Shown piece by piece: positions 8,529 to 16,587 of a DNA stretch of 64,000 nt (position 1 is its first letter; every line of letters begins with the position of its first letter). Where the stretch lies: NCBI GenBank assembly GCA_910586855.1, contig CAJUJH010000001.1, positions 558,001-622,000 of the forward strand. Direction: 5' to 3'. The notes beneath the pieces were generated by a model, which was not told the DNA's origin, did no database searches, and worked only from the letters and a program-made list of their open reading frames with translations. Source of the DNA: Candidatus Gastranaerophilales bacterium (GTDB taxonomy: Bacteria > Cyanobacteriota > Vampirovibrionia > Gastranaerophilales > Gastranaerophilaceae). A program made the position numbers and the translations under genes.

Positions 8529-8662
8529 ACTTAAGCTTAAGTAATTCGGATTTAAATTTTATAATTTGCACAATTAGTATGATAATTATAGCTGTGTATT
8601 TAACCATAACTTTAAATAAAATCGCAGAAAGCAATAAAAGCTATCGGGATACACAAAAATAA
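8525..8662 (+). CDS. Single-span membrane peptide, 45 aa
   Basis: The ATG at 8525 follows a near-perfect AAGGAGG, which strongly supports translation. The product has one membrane span (about residues 11-31, FIICTISMIIIAVYLTITL) and a charged C-terminus. It overlaps the preceding small membrane frame by four bases and ends 6 bases before the converging lepB stop. Unknown function; two-peptide membrane pairs of this size occur in toxin and stress loci, but nothing here proves that. Confidence 0.7.
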   Translation: MNLSLSNSDLNFIICTISMIIIAVYLTITLNKIAESNKSYRDTQK

Positions 8663-8668
8663 ACCATT

Positions 8669-9301
8669 TTACCTCGTTAGTTTTTGTGTTCTTTGAGGTG
8701 GCCAGAATACAAAAACTGCCCGTCCTATAATTCTTTGCTTTGGTAAAAATCCCCAAAAACGGCTATCCTGACTGTTTCCTCTGTTATCACCCATCATAAA
8801 GTAATTGCCTTCAGGTACAATAAAAGGCCCGCAATACATATCATCACGGCAAGGCATCCAGTCTGATTTTGATAGAATATACGGTTCATTCAGCTTGTTA
8901 TCATTTATATAAACAAAATAATTTCCATCTTCTTCCATCTTTATTTCAAGTTTATCGCCAGGCATACCGACTATTCTTTTTATGAAAGCAATATCTTTAC
9001 ATAAAATCCCGGTTAGCCTTGAAATTATAGAGAAGAAATCTTTTCTTAAAGGTTCATCCGGCGGATAAAAAACAAGTATGTCACCCCTGGTTGGTTCCCT
9101 AAACGGCTTTGAGAGTTTTTCAACAAAAAGCCTGTCTCCTTCAATTAAAGTAGGGTGCATAGAGCCTGATGGAATCCATCTTAATTCCCCTATAAAAAAT
9201 CTGATTACAATAACTGCAATTAATACAAAAAGGATTGTATCAAGTGTTTCTTTAATTACAGATGGTATTTTTCTTAAAATTTCTTTAGTGTCTATTTTCA
9301 T
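8669..9301 (-). CDS. lepB: Signal peptidase I
   Basis: Removes signal peptides from secreted proteins at the outer face of the inner membrane. The 210-residue product has one N-terminal membrane anchor (residues 20-38), the catalytic Ser47 in IPSGSMHPTL, the general base Lys108 in KRIVGMPGD and the box MGDNRGNSQDSRFWG. This is the full family signature at normal length. The ATG at 9301 has AAGGA upstream, 9 bases after the polyprenyl synthase gene, so it is the last gene of the envelope operon. Substrates in this window include the SLH protein (28213) and the small secreted protein (31676). Confidence 0.96.
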   Translation of the reverse strand: MKIDTKEILRKIPSVIKETLDTILFVLIAVIVIRFFIGELRWIPSGSMHPTLIEGDRLFVEKLSKPFREPTRGDILVFYPPDEPLRKDFFSIISRLTGILCKDIAFIKRIVGMPGDKLEIKMEEDGNYFVYINDNKLNEPYILSKSDWMPCRDDMYCGPFIVPEGNYFMMGDNRGNSQDSRFWGFLPKQRIIGRAVFVFWPPQRTQKLTR

Positions 9302-9310
9302 TTATATCCT

Positions 9311-10345
9311 TCATTTTTTAAAAACTTCGCCAAGTTTAATTAAAAGATTAATATTGTAAACATTCTCCAAAGTTTTTACACTGTTTTGCGCTTCATCTAA
9401 AATATTATTCAAATAACATATGGAAGATTCAAGCGCCTTTGTGTATATTTTTGATTCCCTATCAGGTTTCATCATATCATAAAGATGATTTTGCTGCGAT
9501 ATATAAAGATATGGAAGAGTATAAATTCCGTTTTTAATATCAGAGCTTAGCTTTTCATTAAGTGCATTATTATATTCCGCTTCAAAATTTTCTATATCAT
9601 CATAAATTTGAAATCCGAGTGAAAATTTTAAAACAAATTCTAAAATTGCCCTCTGTGCATTATTGGGAACAGGATTTTTTTCATTTATTAAATATAAAAT
9701 AGATTTTGCCCCTGCAATAAAAAGCGATGAGGTTTTACCCTTTGATTTTTCAATATACTCTTCAATTTCTATAGTGTTTCCGCGGTTAAAAAATTGATTT
9801 ATCTCTCCTTTGCAGATATTTAATACATTTTCTGAAAAGTATGAAAAAATACTGGCTGAACCTATTTCGGATAATAATTTTAAAGAAAGAGATAAAAGAT
9901 AATCCCCTAAAATTACAGCCAGTTTTGAATTGTATTTAAAATTAAATGTCTCGCCCCCGCGTCTTTTTTGTGCATTATCAATAATATCATCATGCACCAA
10001 AGTAGCACTGTGTAATAGCTCTAGCGCTGCTGCAAGTTTTGTAATTTTGCCTTCCGTATCTTTAAAATTCAGCATATCTCTTATTAGAAAAAGTGTGACG
10101 GGTCTTAATCTTTTAGAAGGAGCGAAAAGAAAATCTAAAACTTCTTTTTGAAAATCAGGATTTAAGCCCAAGGGATTATGAGTCCCCTGTGCTGTAATGG
10201 CTGTATTTTGCAGCAAGCCAAAATCTTCTAAATCATTATGATTTAGGTTTGTATCAGATAATAAAAGAGATTTTATTTCATCTTGTATAAGGGATAAATC
10301 CTTATCAAAATAATTTAAAATCTCTTTGTACAATTCTTTATTCAA
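9311..10345 (-). CDS. Polyprenyl diphosphate synthase (trans-isoprenyl)
   Basis: Elongates allylic diphosphates with isopentenyl diphosphate to make isoprenoid chains. The 344-residue product has the first Asp-rich motif DDIID (residues 119-123, in LVHDDIIDNAQKRRG) and the second at 248-252. The latter reads DDIEN, so the final Asp is Asn, a variant of the usual DDxxD. The start is TTG with GGAG upstream. Chain length cannot be read from the sequence; a quinone side-chain or GGPP enzyme is possible. It lies between the M29 peptidase and lepB in the envelope operon. Confidence 0.85.
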   Translation of the reverse strand: MNKELYKEILNYFDKDLSLIQDEIKSLLLSDTNLNHNDLEDFGLLQNTAITAQGTHNPLGLNPDFQKEVLDFLFAPSKRLRPVTLFLIRDMLNFKDTEGKITKLAAALELLHSATLVHDDIIDNAQKRRGGETFNFKYNSKLAVILGDYLLSLSLKLLSEIGSASIFSYFSENVLNICKGEINQFFNRGNTIEIEEYIEKSKGKTSSLFIAGAKSILYLINEKNPVPNNAQRAILEFVLKFSLGFQIYDDIENFEAEYNNALNEKLSSDIKNGIYTLPYLYISQQNHLYDMMKPDRESKIYTKALESSICYLNNILDEAQNSVKTLENVYNINLLIKLGEVFKK

Positions 10346-10431
10346 AAAATTAACTCCAAGGTCGCTTTTAATATTTTATTTTGCGCCCCAAATATTGCCG
10401 AAACTTCTTTTGAAAAACGGGTTAAGTCTTG

Positions 10432-11541
10432 TTATACAATAAATTTACCGTTTTCATAAACAAGTTTATCATCAGCAAATATCTTAGAATTTTCCTTCAT
10501 ATTCTTTATGATATCCCAATGAAGTCCGGATTCATTCTTTCCGCCGGTTTCAGGGTAGCTTGCACCAAGTGCCATATGGATTGAACCGCCGATTTTTTCA
10601 TCAAAAAGAATATTTCCAGTTACATCTTTTACTCTGTCATTTGTGCCGATTGCAATTTCGCCCACAAATCTGCTGCCGTCATCCATATCAAGCATTGAAA
10701 GTAAAAATTCTTCACCTTTCTCTGCTTTAGCATCTACCACTTTACCGTTTTCTAATTTGAGCCAGATTTTATGAGATTCATTTCCTCTATATATTGCAGG
10801 AAAATCAAAATAAATTTCGCCGTTAGCTGAATCTTCAACAGGAGATGTGAAAATTTCACCGTCAGGGAAATTATTAAGTCCCGCACAACTTACCCATTTT
10901 CTACCTTCGACAGAGAATGTTATATCTGTTCTATCGCCGATTATATGAAGTTTTTTAGTGCCGTTTAAAATCTCAACGATTCTATCCTGTTCTTTCCCGA
11001 TATCCTTCCATTTAGCTATAGGATTATCTAAATCAAGATAGCAGGAATTTATGATAAATTCTGTATATTCATCTAATGACATTTTTGCTTCCTGTGCAAG
11101 GGCATTTGTCGGGAAATCCGCTATTACCCACGCCAATTTTCCTTCTGCTGCACGGTTTAACATTAAGCTTGATAAATCTCTTGTTGCACTAGACCTCTTT
11201 GCCATTTTTTGAGAATTGGCACGAGCCATATTTTTAACGTTTAGTGGTGCTCCGATTGAAATTAATTTATCAACCTTCTCATATTCAAGTTTTGTAATAG
11301 GGTCAATATAAGCTAATTGTTCATCATCAGCATATTTGATAAAGGTTTCCGTAAGTCCTTCGATTGAGCATCTTACAATTGGATGCGCCCCTTTTTGAAT
11401 TACCTGTTTATAAACTTCTTTAACAAGGGGCTGGCATAAATGGCTCTCAGCTCTGATTAAAACCAAATCTCCCTTTTGAACGTTTGTTGAATACTCAACT
11501 AAAATATTTGCATATTTTTCAAAAATACTCATTCTTTGCAT
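10432..11541 (-). CDS. M29 family aminopeptidase
   Basis: A cytoplasmic metallopeptidase that removes N-terminal residues. The 369-residue product matches the AmpS/aminopeptidase T family. It has the motif NFPDGEIFTSP (metal-ligand Glu), GEIAIGTN, and a C-terminal block with KIGGSIHMALGASYPETGG and SGLHWD supplying metal-binding residues. The ATG at 11541 has AAGGAAC at a good distance; a second in-frame ATG three codons on is less well placed. The gene is 14 bp from lpxA in the lipid A operon. Its peptidase role has no clear link to lipid A. Confidence 0.9.
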   Translation of the reverse strand: MQRMSIFEKYANILVEYSTNVQKGDLVLIRAESHLCQPLVKEVYKQVIQKGAHPIVRCSIEGLTETFIKYADDEQLAYIDPITKLEYEKVDKLISIGAPLNVKNMARANSQKMAKRSSATRDLSSLMLNRAAEGKLAWVIADFPTNALAQEAKMSLDEYTEFIINSCYLDLDNPIAKWKDIGKEQDRIVEILNGTKKLHIIGDRTDITFSVEGRKWVSCAGLNNFPDGEIFTSPVEDSANGEIYFDFPAIYRGNESHKIWLKLENGKVVDAKAEKGEEFLLSMLDMDDGSRFVGEIAIGTNDRVKDVTGNILFDEKIGGSIHMALGASYPETGGKNESGLHWDIIKNMKENSKIFADDKLVYENGKFIV

Positions 11542-11554
11542 CTATAGTTCCTTT

Positions 11555-12391
11555 TTATTCTTCATCTTGGGCATCATTATTCATATAGGCATCTTTATTG
11601 GATTTTATGCACACCCCTCTTTTTGAGGTTTTGATAAAATCAACAAGCTTATTTACGTATTCATTTTTTTCAACTTCTTTTTCAATCTTCTCTAATGCCA
11701 TTGTAGTATTATATTCGGGGTTTTTTAAGATTCTTATGGCTTTGTGGATAGCATCGCGCGATGCTTTATCTACCCCTCTGCGCCTTAAGCCGATAGCGTT
11801 TATATCACGTACCAATGGAGGTATACCCTCTGATTTTGAATAAGGAAGGATATCCTGCCTTGTAGCAGAGGCGCCTGAAACTATTGCCATTTCGCCAACC
11901 CTTACATTTTGATGATAAACGCTCATACCGCCAAGCCAGGCTCCAAAACCTACATGGGTATGTCCGCCTATTGTTGCAGCGTTTGCCATAATAACTTCAT
12001 CTTCTAAAACGCAATTGTGTGCAACATGTGCATATGCCATAATTAAACATTTGTTGCCAACCTTGGTAACGCCGCCTTCACCGGATGCTCTGTTTACCGT
12101 TGCAAACTCTCTTATCCAGCAATTTTTGCCGATGATAACTTTTGTAAGCTCTCCTTTATAGCCAAGATCTTGTGGTTCTCCGCCGATTGATGCAAAAGGT
12201 GAAATTCTTGTTCCTTCGCCGATTTCAGCGTATTCAATACTTGCATTTGCGCCTATTTTAACACCTGCACCCAATGTAACATTTTTTCCAATAACGACAT
12301 TTGGTCCAATTTCCACATCCGGTGCAATTTTAGCGCTTTCATCTATAATTGCGGTTTTATGTATTTTTTCTGCTGTCGGCATATTTTTCAC
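11555..12391 (-). CDS. lpxA: UDP-N-acetylglucosamine acyltransferase
   Basis: First step of lipid A synthesis: transfer of a hydroxyacyl chain from ACP to UDP-GlcNAc. The 278-residue protein has the left-handed beta-helix hexapeptide pattern from the N-terminus, the LpxA motif GGEPQDLGYKGE and the catalytic His in AYAHVAHNC. A helical C-terminal domain follows (RRRGVDKASRDAIHKA). The start may be GTG at 12391 or ATG at 12382 (MPTAEKIHKTA); both have weak ribosome sites. It lies downstream of fabZ and upstream of the M29 gene. Confidence 0.94.
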   Translation of the reverse strand: MKNMPTAEKIHKTAIIDESAKIAPDVEIGPNVVIGKNVTLGAGVKIGANASIEYAEIGEGTRISPFASIGGEPQDLGYKGELTKVIIGKNCWIREFATVNRASGEGGVTKVGNKCLIMAYAHVAHNCVLEDEVIMANAATIGGHTHVGFGAWLGGMSVYHQNVRVGEMAIVSGASATRQDILPYSKSEGIPPLVRDINAIGLRRRGVDKASRDAIHKAIRILKNPEYNTTMALEKIEKEVEKNEYVNKLVDFIKTSKRGVCIKSNKDAYMNNDAQDEE

Positions 12392-12441
12392 ACTTTCTTT
12401 TATTTTTCAATCTTTGAAGTTTTAGAATCCTTTTGCTGCAC

Positions 12442-12891
12442 TTATTTTAAGGCAATTGTAATTTCTGCCTCAACGCAAAGTTTACCGTCTACAAAGCCTT
12501 TACCTTCGCATTTTGCAACAGGACCTTTGATTTTTGTCATTCTTGTTTCCATATCAAATCTATCGCCTGGGCGTACAATATTTTTAAATCTAACACCGTC
12601 GATTCCTGCAAATAAAGCCAGTTTCCCTTTATATTGTTCCAATGTCAAAAGAATTGGAGCAGCAGTTTGTGCCATAGCTTCAATCTGCAAAACACCGGGC
12701 ATAATAGGGTTTCCCGGAAAGTGTCCGTTAAAAAACATTTCATTTGCGGTTAAGTTTTTATATCCTTTTGAATATTCACCTGGAATACATTCTGTTATTC
12801 TATCTACCAATAAAAACGGATATCTGTGCGGAATCATATCCATAATTTCCATAATGTCCATAGAAATTGGCTTTACTATTGTCTCTGACAT
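12442..12891 (-). CDS. fabZ: 3-hydroxyacyl-ACP dehydratase
   Basis: Dehydrates 3-hydroxyacyl-ACP in fatty acid elongation. The 149-residue hot-dog protein has the active-site His57 in NGHFPGNPIMPG and Glu71 in VLQIEAMAQ. The start has GGAGAGGAGAT upstream. The place between lpxC and lpxA is classic: FabZ and LpxA/LpxC/LpxD compete for, or use, the same hydroxyacyl-ACP pool, so joint expression balances membrane and lipid A synthesis. Confidence 0.96.
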   Translation of the reverse strand: MSETIVKPISMDIMEIMDMIPHRYPFLLVDRITECIPGEYSKGYKNLTANEMFFNGHFPGNPIMPGVLQIEAMAQTAAPILLTLEQYKGKLALFAGIDGVRFKNIVRPGDRFDMETRMTKIKGPVAKCEGKGFVDGKLCVEAEITIALK

Positions 12892-12925
12892 TTTTATCTC
12901 CTCTCCTTAAAGCTTTTTTAAAGCC

Positions 12926-13756
12926 TTAAAAACAATTCTTTAAAAGCTTGGCTGCCTCTATATGAAGAGCATGTCCTGCTTCTTTTACAATTATATTTGC
13001 TTTAATTTTTAAAGGATTAATGCCTGTTAAGTATAAATCCCCTATTATATCAAGAATCTTGTGTTTGTTTGGCTCATACTTACTTCTAAGTTCAGTTGTA
13101 AATCCGCCTTCATCTGTCATGCCGACAGTATTATCAATGGTAACACCCTTTGATAAACCCATCTTTTGAAATGTTTCAAGGTCTTTTAAGTAGCCAAAAG
13201 TCCTTGCCTCAACTATTTCATTTAAATTAACATCCTGATTCATTTCAACCCATCTGTTGTTTAATTCCGGATGGTTAAAATTAACAGCATAAGTAATTTT
13301 TGTCTCATCTTCTTGGGGCATAATAATTACGGCACTTTTACCTTTTTGAAAAGTAACGGGAGTCTTTAAGGCTGGCACTTCTTCGCTCTCGCCTTCAAAA
13401 CCGGCTTCATTAAATTTTTCAACCCAAACTTTTGACGAGCCGTCCAAGATAGGAACTTCCACCATATCAACAGGTAAATTTGGAAATTCCATTTCAACCC
13501 CATCAAGCCCTGATATAGCGCAAGCTGCCATAAAATGTTCAATTAATGCAACCTTAAAATTTGCACCTTCTGATATATTTGCAACTACGACACAATGGTC
13601 TGCAGATACAACATTACCGAGGTTTGCAAGGATTTTTTTATCCCCTTTTGTAAAATAAATTCCTTTTGAATCAGTCGGCTTAATTTTAACCTCAAATTCA
13701 ACGCCGGACATTAATCCGACCCCTTTAATATTAAAACTAGATTTTAGCGTCTTCAT
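12926..13756 (-). CDS. lpxC: UDP-3-O-acyl-N-acetylglucosamine deacetylase
   Basis: Zinc enzyme for the committed step of lipid A synthesis. The 276-residue product carries IEHFMAA (zinc His), PILDGSS, ARTFGYL, KHKILDIIGDLYLTG (zinc His and Asp) and AGHALH (catalytic His). One oddity is that the N-terminal motif usually reading GVGLHSG is GVGLMSG, with Met for His. That residue is not a zinc ligand. The ATG region overlaps the end of lpxD by 20 bp, indicating coupling. Confidence 0.95.
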   Translation of the reverse strand: MKTLKSSFNIKGVGLMSGVEFEVKIKPTDSKGIYFTKGDKKILANLGNVVSADHCVVVANISEGANFKVALIEHFMAACAISGLDGVEMEFPNLPVDMVEVPILDGSSKVWVEKFNEAGFEGESEEVPALKTPVTFQKGKSAVIIMPQEDETKITYAVNFNHPELNNRWVEMNQDVNLNEIVEARTFGYLKDLETFQKMGLSKGVTIDNTVGMTDEGGFTTELRSKYEPNKHKILDIIGDLYLTGINPLKIKANIIVKEAGHALHIEAAKLLKNCF

Positions 13757-14846
13757 TTAAAAACTTCTCGTAATCTTCTAATAAATGCTGGTATTTCTTA
13801 TATTTTTGAACCATAACTTCGGCTTCGCCCAAGTATTTCATGCGTTTTAGGAAATCTTTCCTTGGAACTGCTGGTGCACCCATCAATACAGATTTTGCAG
13901 GATGAGACTTTGTAACCCCTGCTTGAGCCAAAATAATTGAATCGGAACCTATGCTTATATGGTCTGCTAAGCCTGCTTGTCCTGCTATTACTACTCTGTC
14001 GCCTATTGTACAGCTTCCTGCGATACCAACTTGTGATACTATCATACAAGCTTTACCTATTTTGCAGTTGTGACCTATCATAACAAGGTTGTCAATCTTG
14101 GTTTGCGCGCCCACTGTTGTATTTTCAATGGTGCCCCTGTCTATTGTTGTATTTGCACCGATTTCAACATCATCTTCAATTACGACAGACCCTAAAGACG
14201 GTATTTTGTAAACCTTTTGGTCTTCTCTGCCGCCTTCAATTTTACCTTCTTTTCTTGCAGCTTCAATATTATCCGGTTTTTCTGTAACAAAGCTGAAACC
14301 ATCTGCCCCAAGGCTTGCGCCGTGGTGAATAATACAATTATTTCCTACTTTTACAAAATCGCCGATATTTACGCTTGGATGAAATAGACAATTTTTTCCT
14401 ATATGTGCAAATTTACCAATATAAACATTTGCTAAAAGTTTGCTTCCATCACCGATTTCAGCACCGCGTGATACAACAACGTTTGGACCTATAGAAACAT
14501 CTTTGCCGAGTTTGGCTTCAGGGTGAATAACGGCACTTGGATGAATCCCTATAGTGGAATCAGGTTCTTCATAAAAAACATTTAAAAGCTTCATCATAGC
14601 AAGTCTCGGGCGTTCAACTTCAATGGTTGAAATATGCTCCAAACTTACACCAAGAGGAACAAGCGCACATTTTGCTTTAGTTTTTCCTAAATTTTCAATT
14701 TCATCTTCCCCAAGAGCAAGAGCAAGGGTGTTTTCATCTGCCAAAAGAGGCGGAGCCACTTTGTCAATCATTGAGTCAGCCGCTTTTGTTAAAATCCCTC
14801 CTACAAGATGGGATATTTCTTCTTGTGAAAATATTCTGGAAGCCAC
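13737..14846 (-). CDS. lpxD: UDP-3-O-acylglucosamine N-acyltransferase
   Basis: Third step of lipid A synthesis: N-acylation of UDP-3-O-acyl-glucosamine from hydroxyacyl-ACP. The 369-residue product has an N-terminal UDP-binding domain (about 1-105), a long left-handed beta-helix of hexapeptides and a C-terminal helix (RKDFLKRMKYLGEAEVMV). A polar loop of about 25 residues (around 190-215) interrupts the helix. The start is GTG with GAGGAGAT upstream. The order lpxD-lpxC-fabZ-lpxA is a compact lipid A operon. Confidence 0.94.
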   Translation of the reverse strand: MASRIFSQEEISHLVGGILTKAADSMIDKVAPPLLADENTLALALGEDEIENLGKTKAKCALVPLGVSLEHISTIEVERPRLAMMKLLNVFYEEPDSTIGIHPSAVIHPEAKLGKDVSIGPNVVVSRGAEIGDGSKLLANVYIGKFAHIGKNCLFHPSVNIGDFVKVGNNCIIHHGASLGADGFSFVTEKPDNIEAARKEGKIEGGREDQKVYKIPSLGSVVIEDDVEIGANTTIDRGTIENTTVGAQTKIDNLVMIGHNCKIGKACMIVSQVGIAGSCTIGDRVVIAGQAGLADHISIGSDSIILAQAGVTKSHPAKSVLMGAPAVPRKDFLKRMKYLGEAEVMVQKYKKYQHLLEDYEKFLNEDAKI

Positions 14847-14906
14847 TTTAATTATCTCCTCTTTTAATATGAAGCCTAAGTTTAGTCTAAGTCTATTTTA
14901 TTACAA

Positions 14907-15371
14907 TTATTTCATTTTGTCGATAATTTTGGTTGTAGATTTGCCTTCGACAAAGTCTATAAATTCAACCCAGCCGTTGTTTTTTAAGATAACATCAGCC
15001 TCGGGTAATGTATTTAATGTATAATCGGCGCCTTTTGTATAGATATTGGGCTTAATTTTATCCAATAAATCTTTTGGGGAATCTTCATTAAATAAAACAA
15101 CATAATCCACCGAATTTAGTGCGCATAAGACCTCGGCACGGTCATTTTCATTGTTAATCGGGCGCTCCGGTCCTTTGATTGATTTTACGGAAGAATCTGA
15201 ATTTAAGCCTACAATTAAAACATCGCCAAATTCCTTGCTTTTTTTAAGATACCTTACATGTCCTACATGTAAAATATCAAAACACCCGTTTGTTGCAACA
15301 ATGGTTTTATTTTGGCGTCTTATTTGGTTTGCAAGTTCTTCAATCTTAGATTGTTCAATTACTTTACCCAT
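14907..15371 (-). CDS. rfaE2: D-glycero-beta-D-manno-heptose 1-phosphate adenylyltransferase
   Basis: Makes ADP-heptose for the LPS inner core. The 154-residue product is the stand-alone adenylyltransferase domain, equivalent to the C-terminal half of HldE. It has TNGCFDILHVGHVRYLKKSK with the nucleotidyltransferase HxGH motif, GLNSDSSVKSIKGPERP, TKGADY and a final GKSTTKII. Its place at the head of the lipid A operon supports heptose-containing LPS. The kinase partner is not in this window. Confidence 0.92.
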   Translation of the reverse strand: MGKVIEQSKIEELANQIRRQNKTIVATNGCFDILHVGHVRYLKKSKEFGDVLIVGLNSDSSVKSIKGPERPINNENDRAEVLCALNSVDYVVLFNEDSPKDLLDKIKPNIYTKGADYTLNTLPEADVILKNNGWVEFIDFVEGKSTTKIIDKMK

Positions 15372-15395
15372 TTTTCTTTTCCTTTATTTTTAAAA

Positions 15396-15430
15396 ATAAA
15401 GCCGTCTTTAATATAAAAGGACGGCTTTAT
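15396..15430 (-). terminator. Intrinsic terminator after the PPIase gene
   Basis: A perfect 11-bp stem (15396-15406/15420-15430) with a 13-base loop, followed on the minus strand by a T-rich run. It separates the PPIase gene from rfaE2, whose start is only 25 bp beyond. The lipid A operon therefore needs read-through or its own promoter, which I could not identify. Confidence 0.8.
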
Positions 15431-15459
15431 AATATCATAAAATTATTTGTTTGTTAATT

Positions 15460-16575
15460 TTATTGCTGAACAGGGCTCATATTTCCGGCTTGCGGAATAT
15501 TTTGACGAAGAGCGTTTTGAATATTAGCAGGGTCAAAGCTTTTATCCACATATTCAATTTTAGCTTCAGCCTTCAAGCCTGCAAACAGTTTTTGTAAAGC
15601 TTCAATTTTCTTTTGCTGTTCAAGGAAAGTTTTAATTTCATCCTTAACCTTGTCTAATGGCTGCATGCCCTTTGCAGCTCTGTCTTTTACAATAATAATG
15701 TGATTGCCAAATTCTGAAACAACGATTTCTGAAACAACATTTGGCTTTAAGCTGAAAGCTGCATCAGCAAAAGGTTTTACCATAGCTTCTTTTGGGAAAA
15801 ATCCTAAATCTCCGCCTTGAATTGCTGAACCCTTGTCATCTGAGTATTTTTTAGCTAAATCAGCAAATTTATCAGGGTTTTTAACGGCTTCTTCTCTTAC
15901 TTTCTTTGCAAGAGCCATTTTTTCATCCATTTTTGCTTTAACTTTTGCATCAATTTCAGCAGCAGTTAATTTACCGTTTTTATCAGCATCAATCACTTCT
16001 TGTTTAATCTTGTCAGGATTTGCTTCTATTAAGATATGTGAAGCCCTAACTCTTTCCGGGCGGTTAAAAGAAGCCTTATTTTTATTGTAAAAATCACTTA
16101 TTTCCTTGTCTGAAACTTTGGTGTCGCCTGTTGCACTAACAAGTTTATCAATTTTGATTTCATTTACAATGTCTTCTCTAAGTTTGCTTTCAGATACATT
16201 ATTTTGTTTTAAAATTTCCTGTAATCTTTCTTCTGAACCGATTTTATCAGCTATTTCTTTTCTTTTTGCCTTGATTTCTTCATTAGAAACAGTGATTTTA
16301 TGTTTTTTAATCTGTTGTTCTAAAATTGTTTTAACTATAAGCTCATTTGTAATTCTATCCTTTGTCATAAGCATTATATAGCTGTTTTCAGCTTTTGCTT
16401 CAGCTGGCATATTCTGAAATTGCGGGCTTTTTAGCTGCTCGTTTAATATTTTTTCATACTGCGCTTTTGTAATAGCTTCGCCATTTACAGTGATAATTGC
16501 TGACCTGTCTAGGGCGCAGCCTGTTAATAAACCTATTGAAAGCCCTGCTGCAAGAAGGGTTTTAGTTAATTTCAT
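15460..16575 (-). CDS. Parvulin-type peptidyl-prolyl isomerase lipoprotein with an EF-hand loop
   Basis: An envelope folding chaperone of the SurA/PrsA type. The 371-residue precursor has a lipoprotein signal (LLTGC, Cys20), an N-terminal chaperone region (about 25-165) and a parvulin domain from RASHILIEA (178) to EFGNHIIIVKDR, including GGDLGFF. Inside the parvulin domain, between the first strand and the next helix, residues 196-207 read DADKNGKLTAAE, a perfect match to the canonical 12-residue EF-hand calcium loop. The start has GAGGAGA upstream; the gene follows mfd by 12 bp. It likely helps fold outer-membrane or secreted proteins. Calcium dependence is an inference. Confidence 0.9.
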   Translation of the reverse strand: MKLTKTLLAAGLSIGLLTGCALDRSAIITVNGEAITKAQYEKILNEQLKSPQFQNMPAEAKAENSYIMLMTKDRITNELIVKTILEQQIKKHKITVSNEEIKAKRKEIADKIGSEERLQEILKQNNVSESKLREDIVNEIKIDKLVSATGDTKVSDKEISDFYNKNKASFNRPERVRASHILIEANPDKIKQEVIDADKNGKLTAAEIDAKVKAKMDEKMALAKKVREEAVKNPDKFADLAKKYSDDKGSAIQGGDLGFFPKEAMVKPFADAAFSLKPNVVSEIVVSEFGNHIIIVKDRAAKGMQPLDKVKDEIKTFLEQQKKIEALQKLFAGLKAEAKIEYVDKSFDPANIQNALRQNIPQAGNMSPVQQ

Positions 16576-16587
16576 ACAATTTCTCCT

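Noticed and set aside
12359..12910. Long plus-strand frame opposite fabZ
   Set aside because: Antisense shadow of a clear FabZ gene; no ribosome site and no family resemblance.
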